Source: Victivallaceae bacterium (GTDB lineage Bacteria > Verrucomicrobiota > Lentisphaeria > Victivallales > Victivallaceae). From it: a DNA stretch of 5,299 bases. A program made the translations under genes and the position numbers. Shown piece after piece: positions 1-5,299 of this stretch (the stretch's first letter is position 1; every line of letters begins with the position of its first letter). The notes beneath the pieces were generated by a model that was not told where the DNA came from, did no database searches, and saw only the letters and a list, made by a program, of their open reading frames with translations. The stretch spans positions 1 to 5,299 of the forward strand of contig JAQVVK010000141.1 in the NCBI GenBank assembly GCA_028698975.1, in the 5' to 3' direction.

Positions 1-24
1 GCAAATTACCGCAAACACTCCTCG

Positions 25-62
25 CAAGGGCAAAGCCCTTGACCTAACGCCGCTTACGCGGC
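25..62. repeat. Two adjacent perfect hairpins, possible dispersed palindromic repeat
   Basis: CAAGGGC-AAA-GCCCTTG (25-41) has 7-bp arms and GCCGC-TTAC-GCGGC (49-62) has 5-bp arms. On the minus-strand RNA the second has a GUAA (GNRA-type) tetraloop. Neither is followed by a run of T on either strand, so they are not a standard intrinsic terminator. They lie 73 to 110 nt after the SIS stop codon. The pattern of short GC-rich tandem palindromes between genes resembles dispersed intergenic repeats, but only one copy is visible here. They could also protect the 3' end of the operon mRNA. Confidence 0.4.
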
Positions 63-134
63 TGCGGTGCAGAGCATTTTACAGGGCTTGGCAGCGCATT
101 TACAATGGCGTGCGCGGCGGGTGAGACGTTACTT

Positions 135-746
135 TTACTTTGAATGGCTGGCTCGGAACTTTTCCCCAACCGCACCCCCAGGATGTATCAACCCAAACTG
201 TTCGGCCTGATACCCCGTGACTTCAATAATCGCCGCCTGAAGCGCGTGAAAAATCATGCACAACGCCGTTGTACTCGTCGTCCCCTGCATGTTCCATTTG
301 TCGGTTTCCCGATTGACATATTGTTTAAGCACCACATCAGCCGCCGTCGCCAACGGAGAAGTCAGATTCTCCGTGATCGTTATTATACCCACCTTTTTGG
401 CCTTGCATATGTCGACGATCGGCAGCAATTCTTTTGTCTTGCCGCCACGCGAAGCAAACACCATCACATCTCCCGACTGAAGAAATCCTGTCGCGCCATG
501 CACCGCTTCCGCCGGCGATATGAAACGCGCCGGCCGCTCGACACAACACATCAAATGCGCAAAATGCTGGCAGATAATACCAGAGTGACCACAGCCGCTT
601 GCCCCAATACGAGGAGCCGCAACCAGCATTTCGACCGCCTTGGCAAATGCGTCGCGATCCAAATATTTTTTCATCTCGTTAAGACACGCTGCCTCAATGT
701 CATAGGCATCGACGGCGGCTTGCCAGGCGGTACTTGAAATGCTCAT
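135..746 (-). CDS. SIS-domain phosphosugar isomerase, KdsD/KpsF-like without CBS domains
   Basis: The 203-residue cytoplasmic protein is a single sugar isomerase (SIS) domain. It aligns by eye with the SIS half of KdsD/KpsF arabinose-5-phosphate isomerases: IGASGCGHSGI (47-57), SPAEAVHGATG (77-87), VFASRGGKTKE (96-106), Glu147 and TTSTTALCM (156-164), and the closing LIHPGGAVGEK (186-196). The protein then stops, so the two C-terminal CBS domains of full KdsD are absent. At the KdsD active-site positions the Lys of GKSG is His54 and the Glu of SGES is Lys103, while Glu147 and His188 are kept. A substrate other than arabinose-5-phosphate is likely. The frame is open to a TTG at 752, but ATG at 746 is preferred: a GAAAGAAAG stretch ends 10 nt before it, against only 4 nt before TTG. 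It begins 7 nt after the stop of the TIM-barrel gene and is the last gene of the operon seen here, ending in TAA. Confidence 0.8.
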   Translation of the reverse strand: MSISSTAWQAAVDAYDIEAACLNEMKKYLDRDAFAKAVEMLVAAPRIGASGCGHSGIICQHFAHLMCCVERPARFISPAEAVHGATGFLQSGDVMVFASRGGKTKELLPIVDICKAKKVGIITITENLTSPLATAADVVLKQYVNRETDKWNMQGTTSTTALCMIFHALQAAIIEVTGYQAEQFGLIHPGGAVGEKFRASHSK

Positions 747-753
747 GGTCAAA

Positions 754-1452
754 CTACTTTCTTTCGTTCCACGCTTTGCGTACGGCGGCGATCATCTCGT
801 CAACCATAGCGGCACGATCCGCCGCCTTCGCCACGCCCGATGACGAACCCGTGGCGTCCGCTCCCGCTTTGATGGTGTTGTATACGTCTTGACCGTTTGA
901 AATCCCTGCGGCGGTCAGCACCAATATCTCCGGATCAACATCCTTTACGGCCTTGGTCGCCGCTTCGACGTATTCCGGCCCGATGCTTATCCCCGTCCCG
1001 ATAAGTTCCGACAGCTCCGCCACAATGATATTGGGCTTGAGCCGGGCGATCATCCCGGCCTCGGCCAGCGAATCGGCACAGACAATCGTCGCCAAACCGA
1101 CTTCGTCGGCTCGCTGGATCGTGGCGCGCAATACCGCCAGCGTCAAAGGCTTTTCCGTGTGATTGAGCATCACACCCTCGGCTCCGGCCGCCACCAGCGA
1201 CTCCGGCAGAATGTCCGCCAAACCACGGCCCGGACGAAGCGCGTCCATGTGCGGCGCAAAAACATGTATGTGCTTGGTCGCCGCCTTGACCCGTGCGATC
1301 TCCACTACCGGTGTAGTGAAGATTATGTCCACCCCGTATTTGGCCGAAGCCGCGTCCGCGGCTTTGGCCAAATCAATCACATCGTCTCCGAAAAGATAGG
1401 ATTTCGGCCCGATCTCAAAAAACGGCGCCTTGATGGTACAGTTCTTTATCAT
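754..1452 (-). CDS. Triosephosphate isomerase-like TIM-barrel protein, archaeal-type short form
   Basis: The 232-residue protein has the short length and layout of archaeal triosephosphate isomerases rather than the roughly 250-residue bacterial type. Landmarks are Lys17 in the first strand region (GPKSY, like FKTY), HVFAPHMDALRPG (63-75), GVMLNHTEKPL with His98 (93-103), Glu146 in VAELSELIGTG (144-154), and the phosphate-binding end GISNGQDV and SGVAKAAD (205-212). The catalytic Lys, His and Glu are therefore all present. The usual Asn two residues before the Lys is Gly15, and loop 6 reads LSEL instead of P-x-W or PPEL. These changes suggest an aldose/ketose phosphate substrate other than, or besides, glyceraldehyde-3-phosphate. 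For example, TIM homologues in erythritol and threitol catabolism act on erythrulose phosphate. The ATG lies 2 nt after the YjbQ stop with little Shine-Dalgarno sequence, pointing to translational coupling. The gene ends in TAG just before the SIS gene. A plain tpiA role remains possible. Confidence 0.8.
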   Translation of the reverse strand: MIKNCTIKAPFFEIGPKSYLFGDDVIDLAKAADAASAKYGVDIIFTTPVVEIARVKAATKHIHVFAPHMDALRPGRGLADILPESLVAAGAEGVMLNHTEKPLTLAVLRATIQRADEVGLATIVCADSLAEAGMIARLKPNIIVAELSELIGTGISIGPEYVEAATKAVKDVDPEILVLTAAGISNGQDVYNTIKAGADATGSSSGVAKAADRAAMVDEMIAAVRKAWNERK

Positions 1453-1454
1453 GA

Positions 1455-2078
1455 TCAGCGTTTCTGCTGAAGCGTGTAATGAACGTCGTCACCCTTTTCT
1501 TCAGCGGTGAATTTGTGAAGGGTGTTGATGGTTTCGCCGTTATTCCACTTGCGGTCTTCATCAAGGTCATCGGTAATGCCCATTACCGTCACGTTGAGCT
1601 GACGGTGTCTGGCGCGCACATGATCCCAGTCGATGAAATAGATGTGCGCAAATTCGCCGCCGTCAAGCACCCCGTCTTTGATGGTCATGGTTTCGCTGCG
1701 GCCGAAAAACGCCGAACGCAAGTGACCGTCGGTATTCATGCTGGTGAAATCTCCCGGCTCATTGACGAAACGGCCAAACTGCGCGTGTATCGGCCCCGGA
1801 TGACGGTACTGATGCTCCTCGGCGAAGTCCGGGATCATCTTGCGCATGATGTCGAGCAGGTCGTGCTGAAGATATTCCAGATCGAATGAATCAATGTCGT
1901 GCGAGCACTCCTGAATCATCACCGAACAGGTCGTGTGGTGCGAAGCAATGCAGACCGTGCCGTTCTTAACGCCCGACGCCTTGACGATCTCGATGATCTC
2001 TTTGGATACGTCGTGGAAGGTGGGGATCCAGCCGCGTGACTGAAGTTCCAGTTCTTTCTGAAAGATTTTGAATTCCAT
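1455..2078 (-). CDS. YjbQ-family protein (UPF0047/COG0432), enlarged form
   Basis: The 207-residue product belongs to the YjbQ family, usually annotated as 'secondary thiamine-phosphate synthase enzyme'. That name rests on weak rescue activity reported for the E. coli protein, and the true reaction is not settled. Family marks in order are the DVSKEI helix (23-28), SGVKNG (35-40), HHTTCSVMIQE (47-57, matching the usual HTTA-x-x-x-x-x-E), NTDGHLRSAFFGRS (115-128, matching N-x-x-AHL-x-x-x-x-G), and a final strand pair ending FIDWDHVRARHRQLNVTVMG. The family's G-T-W-Q signature is replaced by GGEFAH (140-145). The protein is longer than the usual approximately 135-140 residues. It has an insertion around 84-112 containing His89, His93 and His98, and a charged C-terminal tail from about 169. 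It is the first gene of an operon: the TIM-barrel gene starts 2 nt after its TGA stop. The family call is secure; the function is unknown. Confidence 0.85.
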   Translation of the reverse strand: MEFKIFQKELELQSRGWIPTFHDVSKEIIEIVKASGVKNGTVCIASHHTTCSVMIQECSHDIDSFDLEYLQHDLLDIMRKMIPDFAEEHQYRHPGPIHAQFGRFVNEPGDFTSMNTDGHLRSAFFGRSETMTIKDGVLDGGEFAHIYFIDWDHVRARHRQLNVTVMGITDDLDEDRKWNNGETINTLHKFTAEEKGDDVHYTLQQKR

Positions 2079-2086
2079 TTCACAAA

Positions 2087-2092
2087 CTCCTT
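2087..2092 (-). promoter_or_regulatory. Strong Shine-Dalgarno sequence for the YjbQ-family gene
   Basis: The coding strand reads AAGGAG, then 8 nt, then ATG at 2078. This is a near-ideal ribosome binding site and fixes the start of the first gene of the operon. It also rules against the longer overlapping minus-strand frame that opens near 2113. The two downstream genes lack an equally strong site, so they probably rely on translational coupling. Confidence 0.75.
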
Positions 2093-2169
2093 ATTTTTGG
2101 GTTGCTTTGACAAATCATGCGAAGCTGGCGGTCGCCCCGTTTTTTTGCGAACCGATCTATGACTGATTT

Positions 2170-2183
2170 TGTTAAAAATAACA
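2170..2183. repeat. 14-bp inverted repeat, candidate operator site 2
   Basis: TGTTA and TAACA are perfect 5-bp arms around AAAA, matching most of the 2265-2279 repeat. It lies about 92 nt upstream of the YjbQ start codon. The palindrome TGAAATATTTCA begins only 2 bp away, so the two could form a composite site. Confidence 0.35.
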
Positions 2184-2185
2184 TT

Positions 2186-2197
2186 TGAAATATTTCA
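2186..2197. repeat. 12-bp perfect palindrome TGAAATATTTCA
   Basis: This is a perfect 12-bp palindrome without a spacer. It lies beside candidate operator site 2 and 108 nt upstream of the YjbQ start. It has a different sequence from the other two repeats, so it may be bound by a different factor or be part of an AT-rich promoter core. Confidence 0.3.
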
Positions 2198-2264
2198 TTT
2201 CTATTAACTTACCTGATACCAGCCACTATTTCAATATTTACAGCCGGTAATTTCTATAAGCCAA

Positions 2265-2279
2265 TGTTAAAATTTAACA
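2265..2279. repeat. 15-bp inverted repeat, candidate operator site 1
   Basis: TGTTAAA and TTTAACA form perfect 7-bp arms around one central A. It shares TGTTAAAA and AACA with the repeat at 2170-2183, with the two centres about 96 bp apart. It lies between the two transcription units. The base composition is AT-rich, so chance is not negligible, but two related copies favour a protein-binding site. Confidence 0.4.
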
Positions 2280-2285
2280 CATTTG

Positions 2286-2302
2286 CCCGCAGGACAGGCG
2301 GG
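2286..2302 (-). terminator. Weak hairpin after the transglutaminase-like gene
   Basis: On the coding (minus) strand, CCCGC and GCGGG can pair around a 7-nt loop, 42 nt after the TAG stop at 2344. The bases that follow are AT-rich (CAAATGTGTTAAATTTT) but contain no clean run of T. It may be a weak intrinsic terminator separating the right-hand unit from the next operon, or chance pairing. Confidence 0.3.
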
Positions 2303-2343
2303 GTAATCCGAGGAGAAACAGGTCATGCAATATGGCGGCGCTT

Positions 2344-4128
2344 CTACCGGGCCGCCTCTACCGTGCGGAATACCGCCCGCCCCGGTTTTACCACCAGCCC
2401 GGCGCGTCCGGCATCGCCCGGAGGCAGCGAGCCAAACGGCGTCTCCGGATCGGTCGCGTCAAGCCACAACCCGCCGTCGACCTCCGGAAAATATGCCAGC
2501 GCATGATTGAAACGCCAGCCGGGAAATTCCGGATCAGTCCAACTTCCGCGGTTCAACAGCACAAATTCGCCGCGTATGCCGAACAACCCAGCCAGCGCGA
2601 TCAATGCGTTGGCTTTGTCTTTGCAGTCCCCCCAGCCGGAACGCAACATTTCACCGGGCAGCCGCGGCCGCACCGATCGCAATCCGTTGACATAGGTGCG
2701 GTATTCCAGCGCATTGATGCGTTTGTAAAGCGTTTCCAATACTTCACTCGGAGAGGCGGAGCGGTCAACCCAGGAGCGTACCTCCCGCTCGCACTTGGCG
2801 TCCACCGCGTCGGCCCCGGCCAGCAGCGGCATGAATCCGGCCAGTATTTCTTCATAGCTGCCGGCCGTCGAAATCGCCAGCAGCGGCAGCGTCGGCCGGA
2901 TGGCCGGATTTTTTGCACCGCCCGGCAACGCCGGTATCGCGCCGGTCGTAAAGGCAAAGCGTTTGCCGTCGGCGGAGCGGGTTTCCTGTATTTTAGGCGT
3001 CGGCTCCAGATTATAGAATTTGAAATATACCGCAAGATCATCCGGTATCGTCAACGAAAATTCGAGCCGGCTTTGTTCAAATGCACGGGCCAGCCCGATC
3101 ACCCGGTTGACCCCTCCAAAACGGTCGCCGCCGTCATCGGTCGCCATCGTATACCGCCAGCTTATGCGGCAGCCCGGCGCGGCCTTGGGGATTGCGACCG
3201 TGCCGGTCGCGGCATTGAATTCGACCTGAAGCGGCGCGCCGTCAACCCCGGTCGCGTGCAGACGCTCGACTTCGTGGCGAACCGCGCCGGGACGGAACAA
3301 CGCGAAACTGCGAAACGGTTCGGCCTTTTCCGGCACGGTCAAAGTGACTTCGACGCATTCACGCATCGCTCCGGTCGACGAAATCACGCATTCGATACGA
3401 GTGCCGTCGGTCAGTTCGACCGGTTTAAGCGGCGCGGCGCGGCGGAAACGCGGCAGTTTGGATTCATCCGGCGTAAGTATCGGGTAATCCAGCGCATTCA
3501 TCTCAACTGCCATTTGCGGCAGCTCGTTGATCATAATGTGGTTTGCTTCGGCGTTTTTCTGGTTGCAAAGTGTCGCCCGACGCAGCAGATCGCACCAGTT
3601 GACCGCTTCCCCGGCGGAGAGTTCGCGCACCAACGCGCCTCCCCAGTGCGGCGGTGCGTCGGGCTGCGACGGCTGGGCGAAGGCGACGATCGTGCGGTTG
3701 GGGCCGCGTAAAAGGTTCATCAATTCGACGCCGTTGCCGGTTAATAAAAATATCAGCTGTTTTCCTCCCGCCCGGTCAAGCAGACCGCGCAATGTTGCCG
3801 CGTCGATCACCCCTTGCGGCAGAAAACAGTAAATGCGATTGCGCCCGATCTGTACCCGACCTGACAGGAAAACCCATAATTCGTCGCCGTCCTGCAATGG
3901 TTCGCGGGTCAGCGCGGCGGCCAGCTCCGGCTTGCCGCCGGTCGGCCTCCGGATTGTTTCCGGCGCAAATCCGAGCCGCTTCAGCACGGCGGACAGCTCG
4001 TCGAACCTCCCCCGGTCGCTCTGCTGCTGGCTCATGTCGCCGCTTCTGCCCTCGATAAGCACAACCCGGTCCTCCCCGCCGGTGATGGCGGCGAGCAAGG
4101 TAAACAGCAGTACAAGAAGTCGTTTCAT
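2344..4128 (-). CDS. Exported transglutaminase-like protein with degenerate caspase-like N-terminal region
   Basis: The 594-residue product starts with a short basic n-region and a hydrophobic core (MKRLLVLLFTLLAAITGG). This is a likely Sec signal peptide, without a lipobox cysteine. Residues 21-175 read like a caspase-type (clan CD) fold: a first strand RVVLIEG, a helix ending in LKRLGF, strand ELWVFLSG at 83-90, and strand KQLIFLLTG at 123-131. Arg91 and Asn132 occupy the places of the catalytic His and Cys, so this part is probably not a peptidase. Residues 235-400 are beta-rich and DUF3857-like (GTVAIPKAAPG, ISWRY). Residues 440-575 hold the transglutaminase-like core, with Cys502 in GDCKDKANAL, His542 in FNHAL and Asp557 in LWLDATDP, a complete triad. 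Bacterial members are mostly cysteine peptidases or acyl-transfer enzymes, and the substrate here is unknown. The ATG at 4128 follows GGGA by 5 nt. The ATG at 4133 is out of frame and stops after two codons. The gene begins 27 nt after the flippase stop, which suggests one transcript. Confidence 0.8.
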   Translation of the reverse strand: MKRLLVLLFTLLAAITGGEDRVVLIEGRSGDMSQQQSDRGRFDELSAVLKRLGFAPETIRRPTGGKPELAAALTREPLQDGDELWVFLSGRVQIGRNRIYCFLPQGVIDAATLRGLLDRAGGKQLIFLLTGNGVELMNLLRGPNRTIVAFAQPSQPDAPPHWGGALVRELSAGEAVNWCDLLRRATLCNQKNAEANHIMINELPQMAVEMNALDYPILTPDESKLPRFRRAAPLKPVELTDGTRIECVISSTGAMRECVEVTLTVPEKAEPFRSFALFRPGAVRHEVERLHATGVDGAPLQVEFNAATGTVAIPKAAPGCRISWRYTMATDDGGDRFGGVNRVIGLARAFEQSRLEFSLTIPDDLAVYFKFYNLEPTPKIQETRSADGKRFAFTTGAIPALPGGAKNPAIRPTLPLLAISTAGSYEEILAGFMPLLAGADAVDAKCEREVRSWVDRSASPSEVLETLYKRINALEYRTYVNGLRSVRPRLPGEMLRSGWGDCKDKANALIALAGLFGIRGEFVLLNRGSWTDPEFPGWRFNHALAYFPEVDGGLWLDATDPETPFGSLPPGDAGRAGLVVKPGRAVFRTVEAAR

Positions 4129-4155
4129 CGCATTCCCGCAATGTCCAAGTTGCGA

Positions 4156-5299
4156 TCAGGCCCGTTCATCGGCGTCTTCCTTGTCTTCGACCGGCCCGGC
4201 GTGACGGCGACGGGCAAAGAACAGTTTGTGCACATATTTTGCCAGCCGGCGGCGCGGTATCAGACAAACCAGAAGCCCGAAATAAAGCACGACGGTGCCG
4301 CCTCCGCCGGCCAACAGCATCGGCCATGCGCCGAGCGAGGTAAAGTCGCGCAGCCAGACCAGATAGATTGTCGCGGGTATGCCGATGATAAACGGAGCAA
4401 TCACCGTCTGCCAGAGAAAATTCAGCGGCGAAATATGCAGTACCCGCGAGAGATACGGCACGATCACCACCGCCGAAATGACAATTTTGATGACCAGACT
4501 GTTGATGATGACCGTTGTCGCCCCGAACCCGTGCCACAACAGGACAATATTGAGGGCGAGGTTAAGCAACGCCTCGCCAAATACGATGGCCGTGGCCAGT
4601 TTGTGCCGTTCCGACATGAGAAAGAAGCGGTGCGGCACATTGCGCAGAGCCACGGTGACATACATCGAGGCAATGAATAATCTGCTCAGCAACGCCAGCG
4701 ACGGGTATTTGTCGGTACTCACTTTGAACAGCGCCCAAAGCATGGGGTCGATCAGTATGAATGCGACCAGCATCACGCCGAACGCGGAGAAACTGTTCCA
4801 GCGCATAGAGCCGAGCACGATGCGCCCGAGCATACGGAATTTGCCGCGCCGGTGCAGCGCGCCGGTGATCGGCGAAACGTTTTCCTGATATTGACTTACC
4901 GCCTGGTTGCAGAGGTCGCCGGCTTTGCTTGCAAGTTGAAAAATACCTACTTCGTAGACGCCGCAGAAGATGCTTATGACAAGCCGGCTTGAGCGGCTGA
5001 GGATCATGCGCCCCAATATGCCGAGAAAGACAAATCCGCTGAACCCGGCCACTTCGCGCAGCGATTCGCGGTCGCAACTCAGCCGCAGTTTGAGTTTGGG
5101 CAGCAGCCGCAGCGCGGCCACGGCCATCGCCAGATTGGTCAGCAAACTTGCGCTCAAGGTAAGGGTTATGATAATCAGCAGCTCGCCGCCCAGCAGCAAA
5201 ATGGCCAGCATGCCGGCCAATTCCAGAAGTTTGGCCGATACGATTATATAGTTGCGCAGGTATATGCGCTGCAGCCCCACCAGGATTTCCGGAAAGATG
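4156..5299 (-). CDS. Polysaccharide flippase, Wzx/MATE-like (5' end missing)
   Basis: This is the C-terminal part of a multi-spanning inner-membrane protein of the MVF/MATE-like polysaccharide export superfamily. Such proteins flip lipid-linked oligosaccharide units across the inner membrane for O-antigen, capsule or exopolysaccharide assembly. About 381 residues are visible. The frame stays open to the window edge, where it reads IFPEILVGLQRIYLRN. This resembles the Wzx segment with a 'G-x-Q-R' motif after a membrane helix, so the GTG at 5280 is an internal valine codon and the real start lies beyond the window. About eight or nine hydrophobic segments can be picked out. Counted from that valine, the clearest are near residues 12-30, 33-59, 163-186, 197-213, 228-250, 254-277, 286-308 and 317-341. 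A basic stretch (RRR) and a charged, acidic cytoplasmic tail (EDKEDADERA) close the protein, which ends in TGA. The substrate cannot be read from sequence. The family call is fairly secure; lipid II flippase MurJ or a MATE drug exporter is less likely. Confidence 0.8.
   Translation of the reverse strand, partial: IFPEILVGLQRIYLRNYIIVSAKLLELAGMLAILLLGGELLIIITLTLSASLLTNLAMAVAALRLLPKLKLRLSCDRESLREVAGFSGFVFLGILGRMILSRSSRLVISIFCGVYEVGIFQLASKAGDLCNQAVSQYQENVSPITGALHRRGKFRMLGRIVLGSMRWNSFSAFGVMLVAFILIDPMLWALFKVSTDKYPSLALLSRLFIASMYVTVALRNVPHRFFLMSERHKLATAIVFGEALLNLALNIVLLWHGFGATTVIINSLVIKIVISAVVIVPYLSRVLHISPLNFLWQTVIAPFIIGIPATIYLVWLRDFTSLGAWPMLLAGGGGTVVLYFGLLVCLIPRRRLAKYVHKLFFARRRHAGPVEDKEDADERA

Larger units (their letters stand above)
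2160..2280 (-). promoter_or_regulatory. AT-rich regulatory region upstream of the YjbQ-TIM-SIS operon
   Basis: This stretch is markedly AT-rich compared with the coding DNA on both sides and lies directly upstream of the three-gene operon. It contains three perfect inverted repeats. The first is TGTTAAA-A-TTTAACA at 2265-2279 and the second is TGTTA-AAAA-TAACA at 2170-2183, a near copy of the first. The third is the 12-bp palindrome TGAAATATTTCA at 2186-2197. The octamer ATTTCTAT also occurs twice, at 2197-2204 and 2250-2257. A TATAGA hexamer on the minus strand (2252-2257) lies just downstream of the 2265-2279 repeat and is one possible -10 element, but no convincing -35 accompanies it. The arrangement suits a promoter with paired repressor or activator sites. 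No regulator gene is visible in the window. Confidence 0.4.

Noticed and set aside
42..134. Possible integron attC site: ACCTAAC at 42-48 next to a GCCGC hairpin, with GTTA near 128-131.
   Set aside because: Only one of the two core sites fits the RYYYAAC/GTTRRRY pattern, the outer arms pair poorly, and the genes upstream form an ordinary operon rather than a single-gene cassette.
144..737. Plus-strand open frame of 197 codons opposite the SIS gene.
   Set aside because: It is fully antisense to a gene with clear SIS motifs. The translation is basic and motif-free.
750..752. TTG start for the SIS gene, 6 nt upstream of the ATG.
   Set aside because: The purine-rich site is only 4 nt from TTG but 10 nt from ATG at 746, and the family needs no extra residues. 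ATG was chosen.
2107..2112. TTGACA hexamer on the plus strand, a perfect -35 consensus.
   Set aside because: It points away from the operon it precedes. No -10-like hexamer follows at 16-18 nt, and no plus-strand gene follows.
1919..2113. Minus-strand frame opening at 2113, just upstream of the YjbQ start, 64 codons.
   Set aside because: It overlaps the YjbQ gene out of frame. The AAGGAG site serves the ATG at 2078, and the product is a Ser/Arg-rich shadow.
2128..2147. GC-rich stretch followed by TTTTTTT on the plus strand (GGCGGTCGCC then CCG and a T run), which looks like a terminator.
   Set aside because: The stem would have only 4 bp around a 2-nt loop, too tight to form. No plus-strand gene lies upstream to need a terminator.
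2325..2510. Plus-strand frame with ATG at 2325 preceded by GAGGAG at a good distance, 61 codons.
   Set aside because: Nearly all of it is antisense to the well-supported transglutaminase-like gene. The product is low-complexity Pro/Arg/Ala with no family resemblance, typical of the reverse of a GC-rich gene.
2332..3711. Long plus-strand open frame of 459 codons opposite the transglutaminase-like gene.
   Set aside because: It is an Arg/Gln/Pro-rich translation without motifs. The opposite strand encodes a complete Cys-His-Asp core, a signal peptide and good domain order, so this is a mirror frame.
4141..4680. Plus-strand open frame of 179 codons opposite the flippase 3' end.
   Set aside because: It is very polar (Gln, Arg, His, Asp) because it mirrors hydrophobic membrane helices on the other strand. 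No start signal or family match is visible.

Overview
All five supported protein genes lie on the minus strand, so the window is transcribed from right to left. The organism looks like a Gram-negative-type bacterium: it has a Wzx-like polysaccharide flippase and an exported transglutaminase-like protein. A PVC-superphylum host, for example a Lentisphaerota/Victivallis-like anaerobe, would fit the gene style. That is an impression from protein character only, and no marker gene here settles it.

Right half (5299 to 2344): the 3' part of a polysaccharide flippase gene (MATE/MVF superfamily, start outside the window) is followed after 27 nt by a 594-residue exported protein. That protein has a C-terminal transglutaminase-like Cys-His-Asp core, a middle beta-rich DUF3857-like part, and an N-terminal region that resembles a caspase-type peptidase domain lacking its His-Cys pair. 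The spacing suggests the two genes are co-transcribed at the end of an envelope or polysaccharide locus. A weak hairpin follows the stop codon.

Middle (2343 to 2079): a 265-nt gap, AT-rich between about 2161 and 2280, with three short perfect inverted repeats. Two of these have nearly the same sequence. It most likely holds the promoter and operator of the next operon. A strong Shine-Dalgarno sequence (AAGGAG) stands 8 nt before the next gene.

Left half (2078 to 135): a tight three-gene operon with gaps of 2 and 7 nt. It encodes an enlarged YjbQ-family protein (UPF0047, COG0432), an archaeal-type triosephosphate isomerase-like TIM barrel, and a single-domain SIS protein related to KdsD/KpsF arabinose-5-phosphate isomerases but without CBS domains. 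Two of the three are phosphosugar isomerase homologues, and both differ from the housekeeping enzymes at active-site positions. The reading offered here is a dedicated catabolic or salvage route for an unusual sugar, with phosphorylated intermediates, in which the YjbQ protein has an unassigned role. The kinase, transporter or dehydrogenase such a route needs is not in this window.

Far left (134 to 1): non-coding, with two adjacent perfect hairpins that look like a dispersed palindromic repeat rather than a U-tract terminator.
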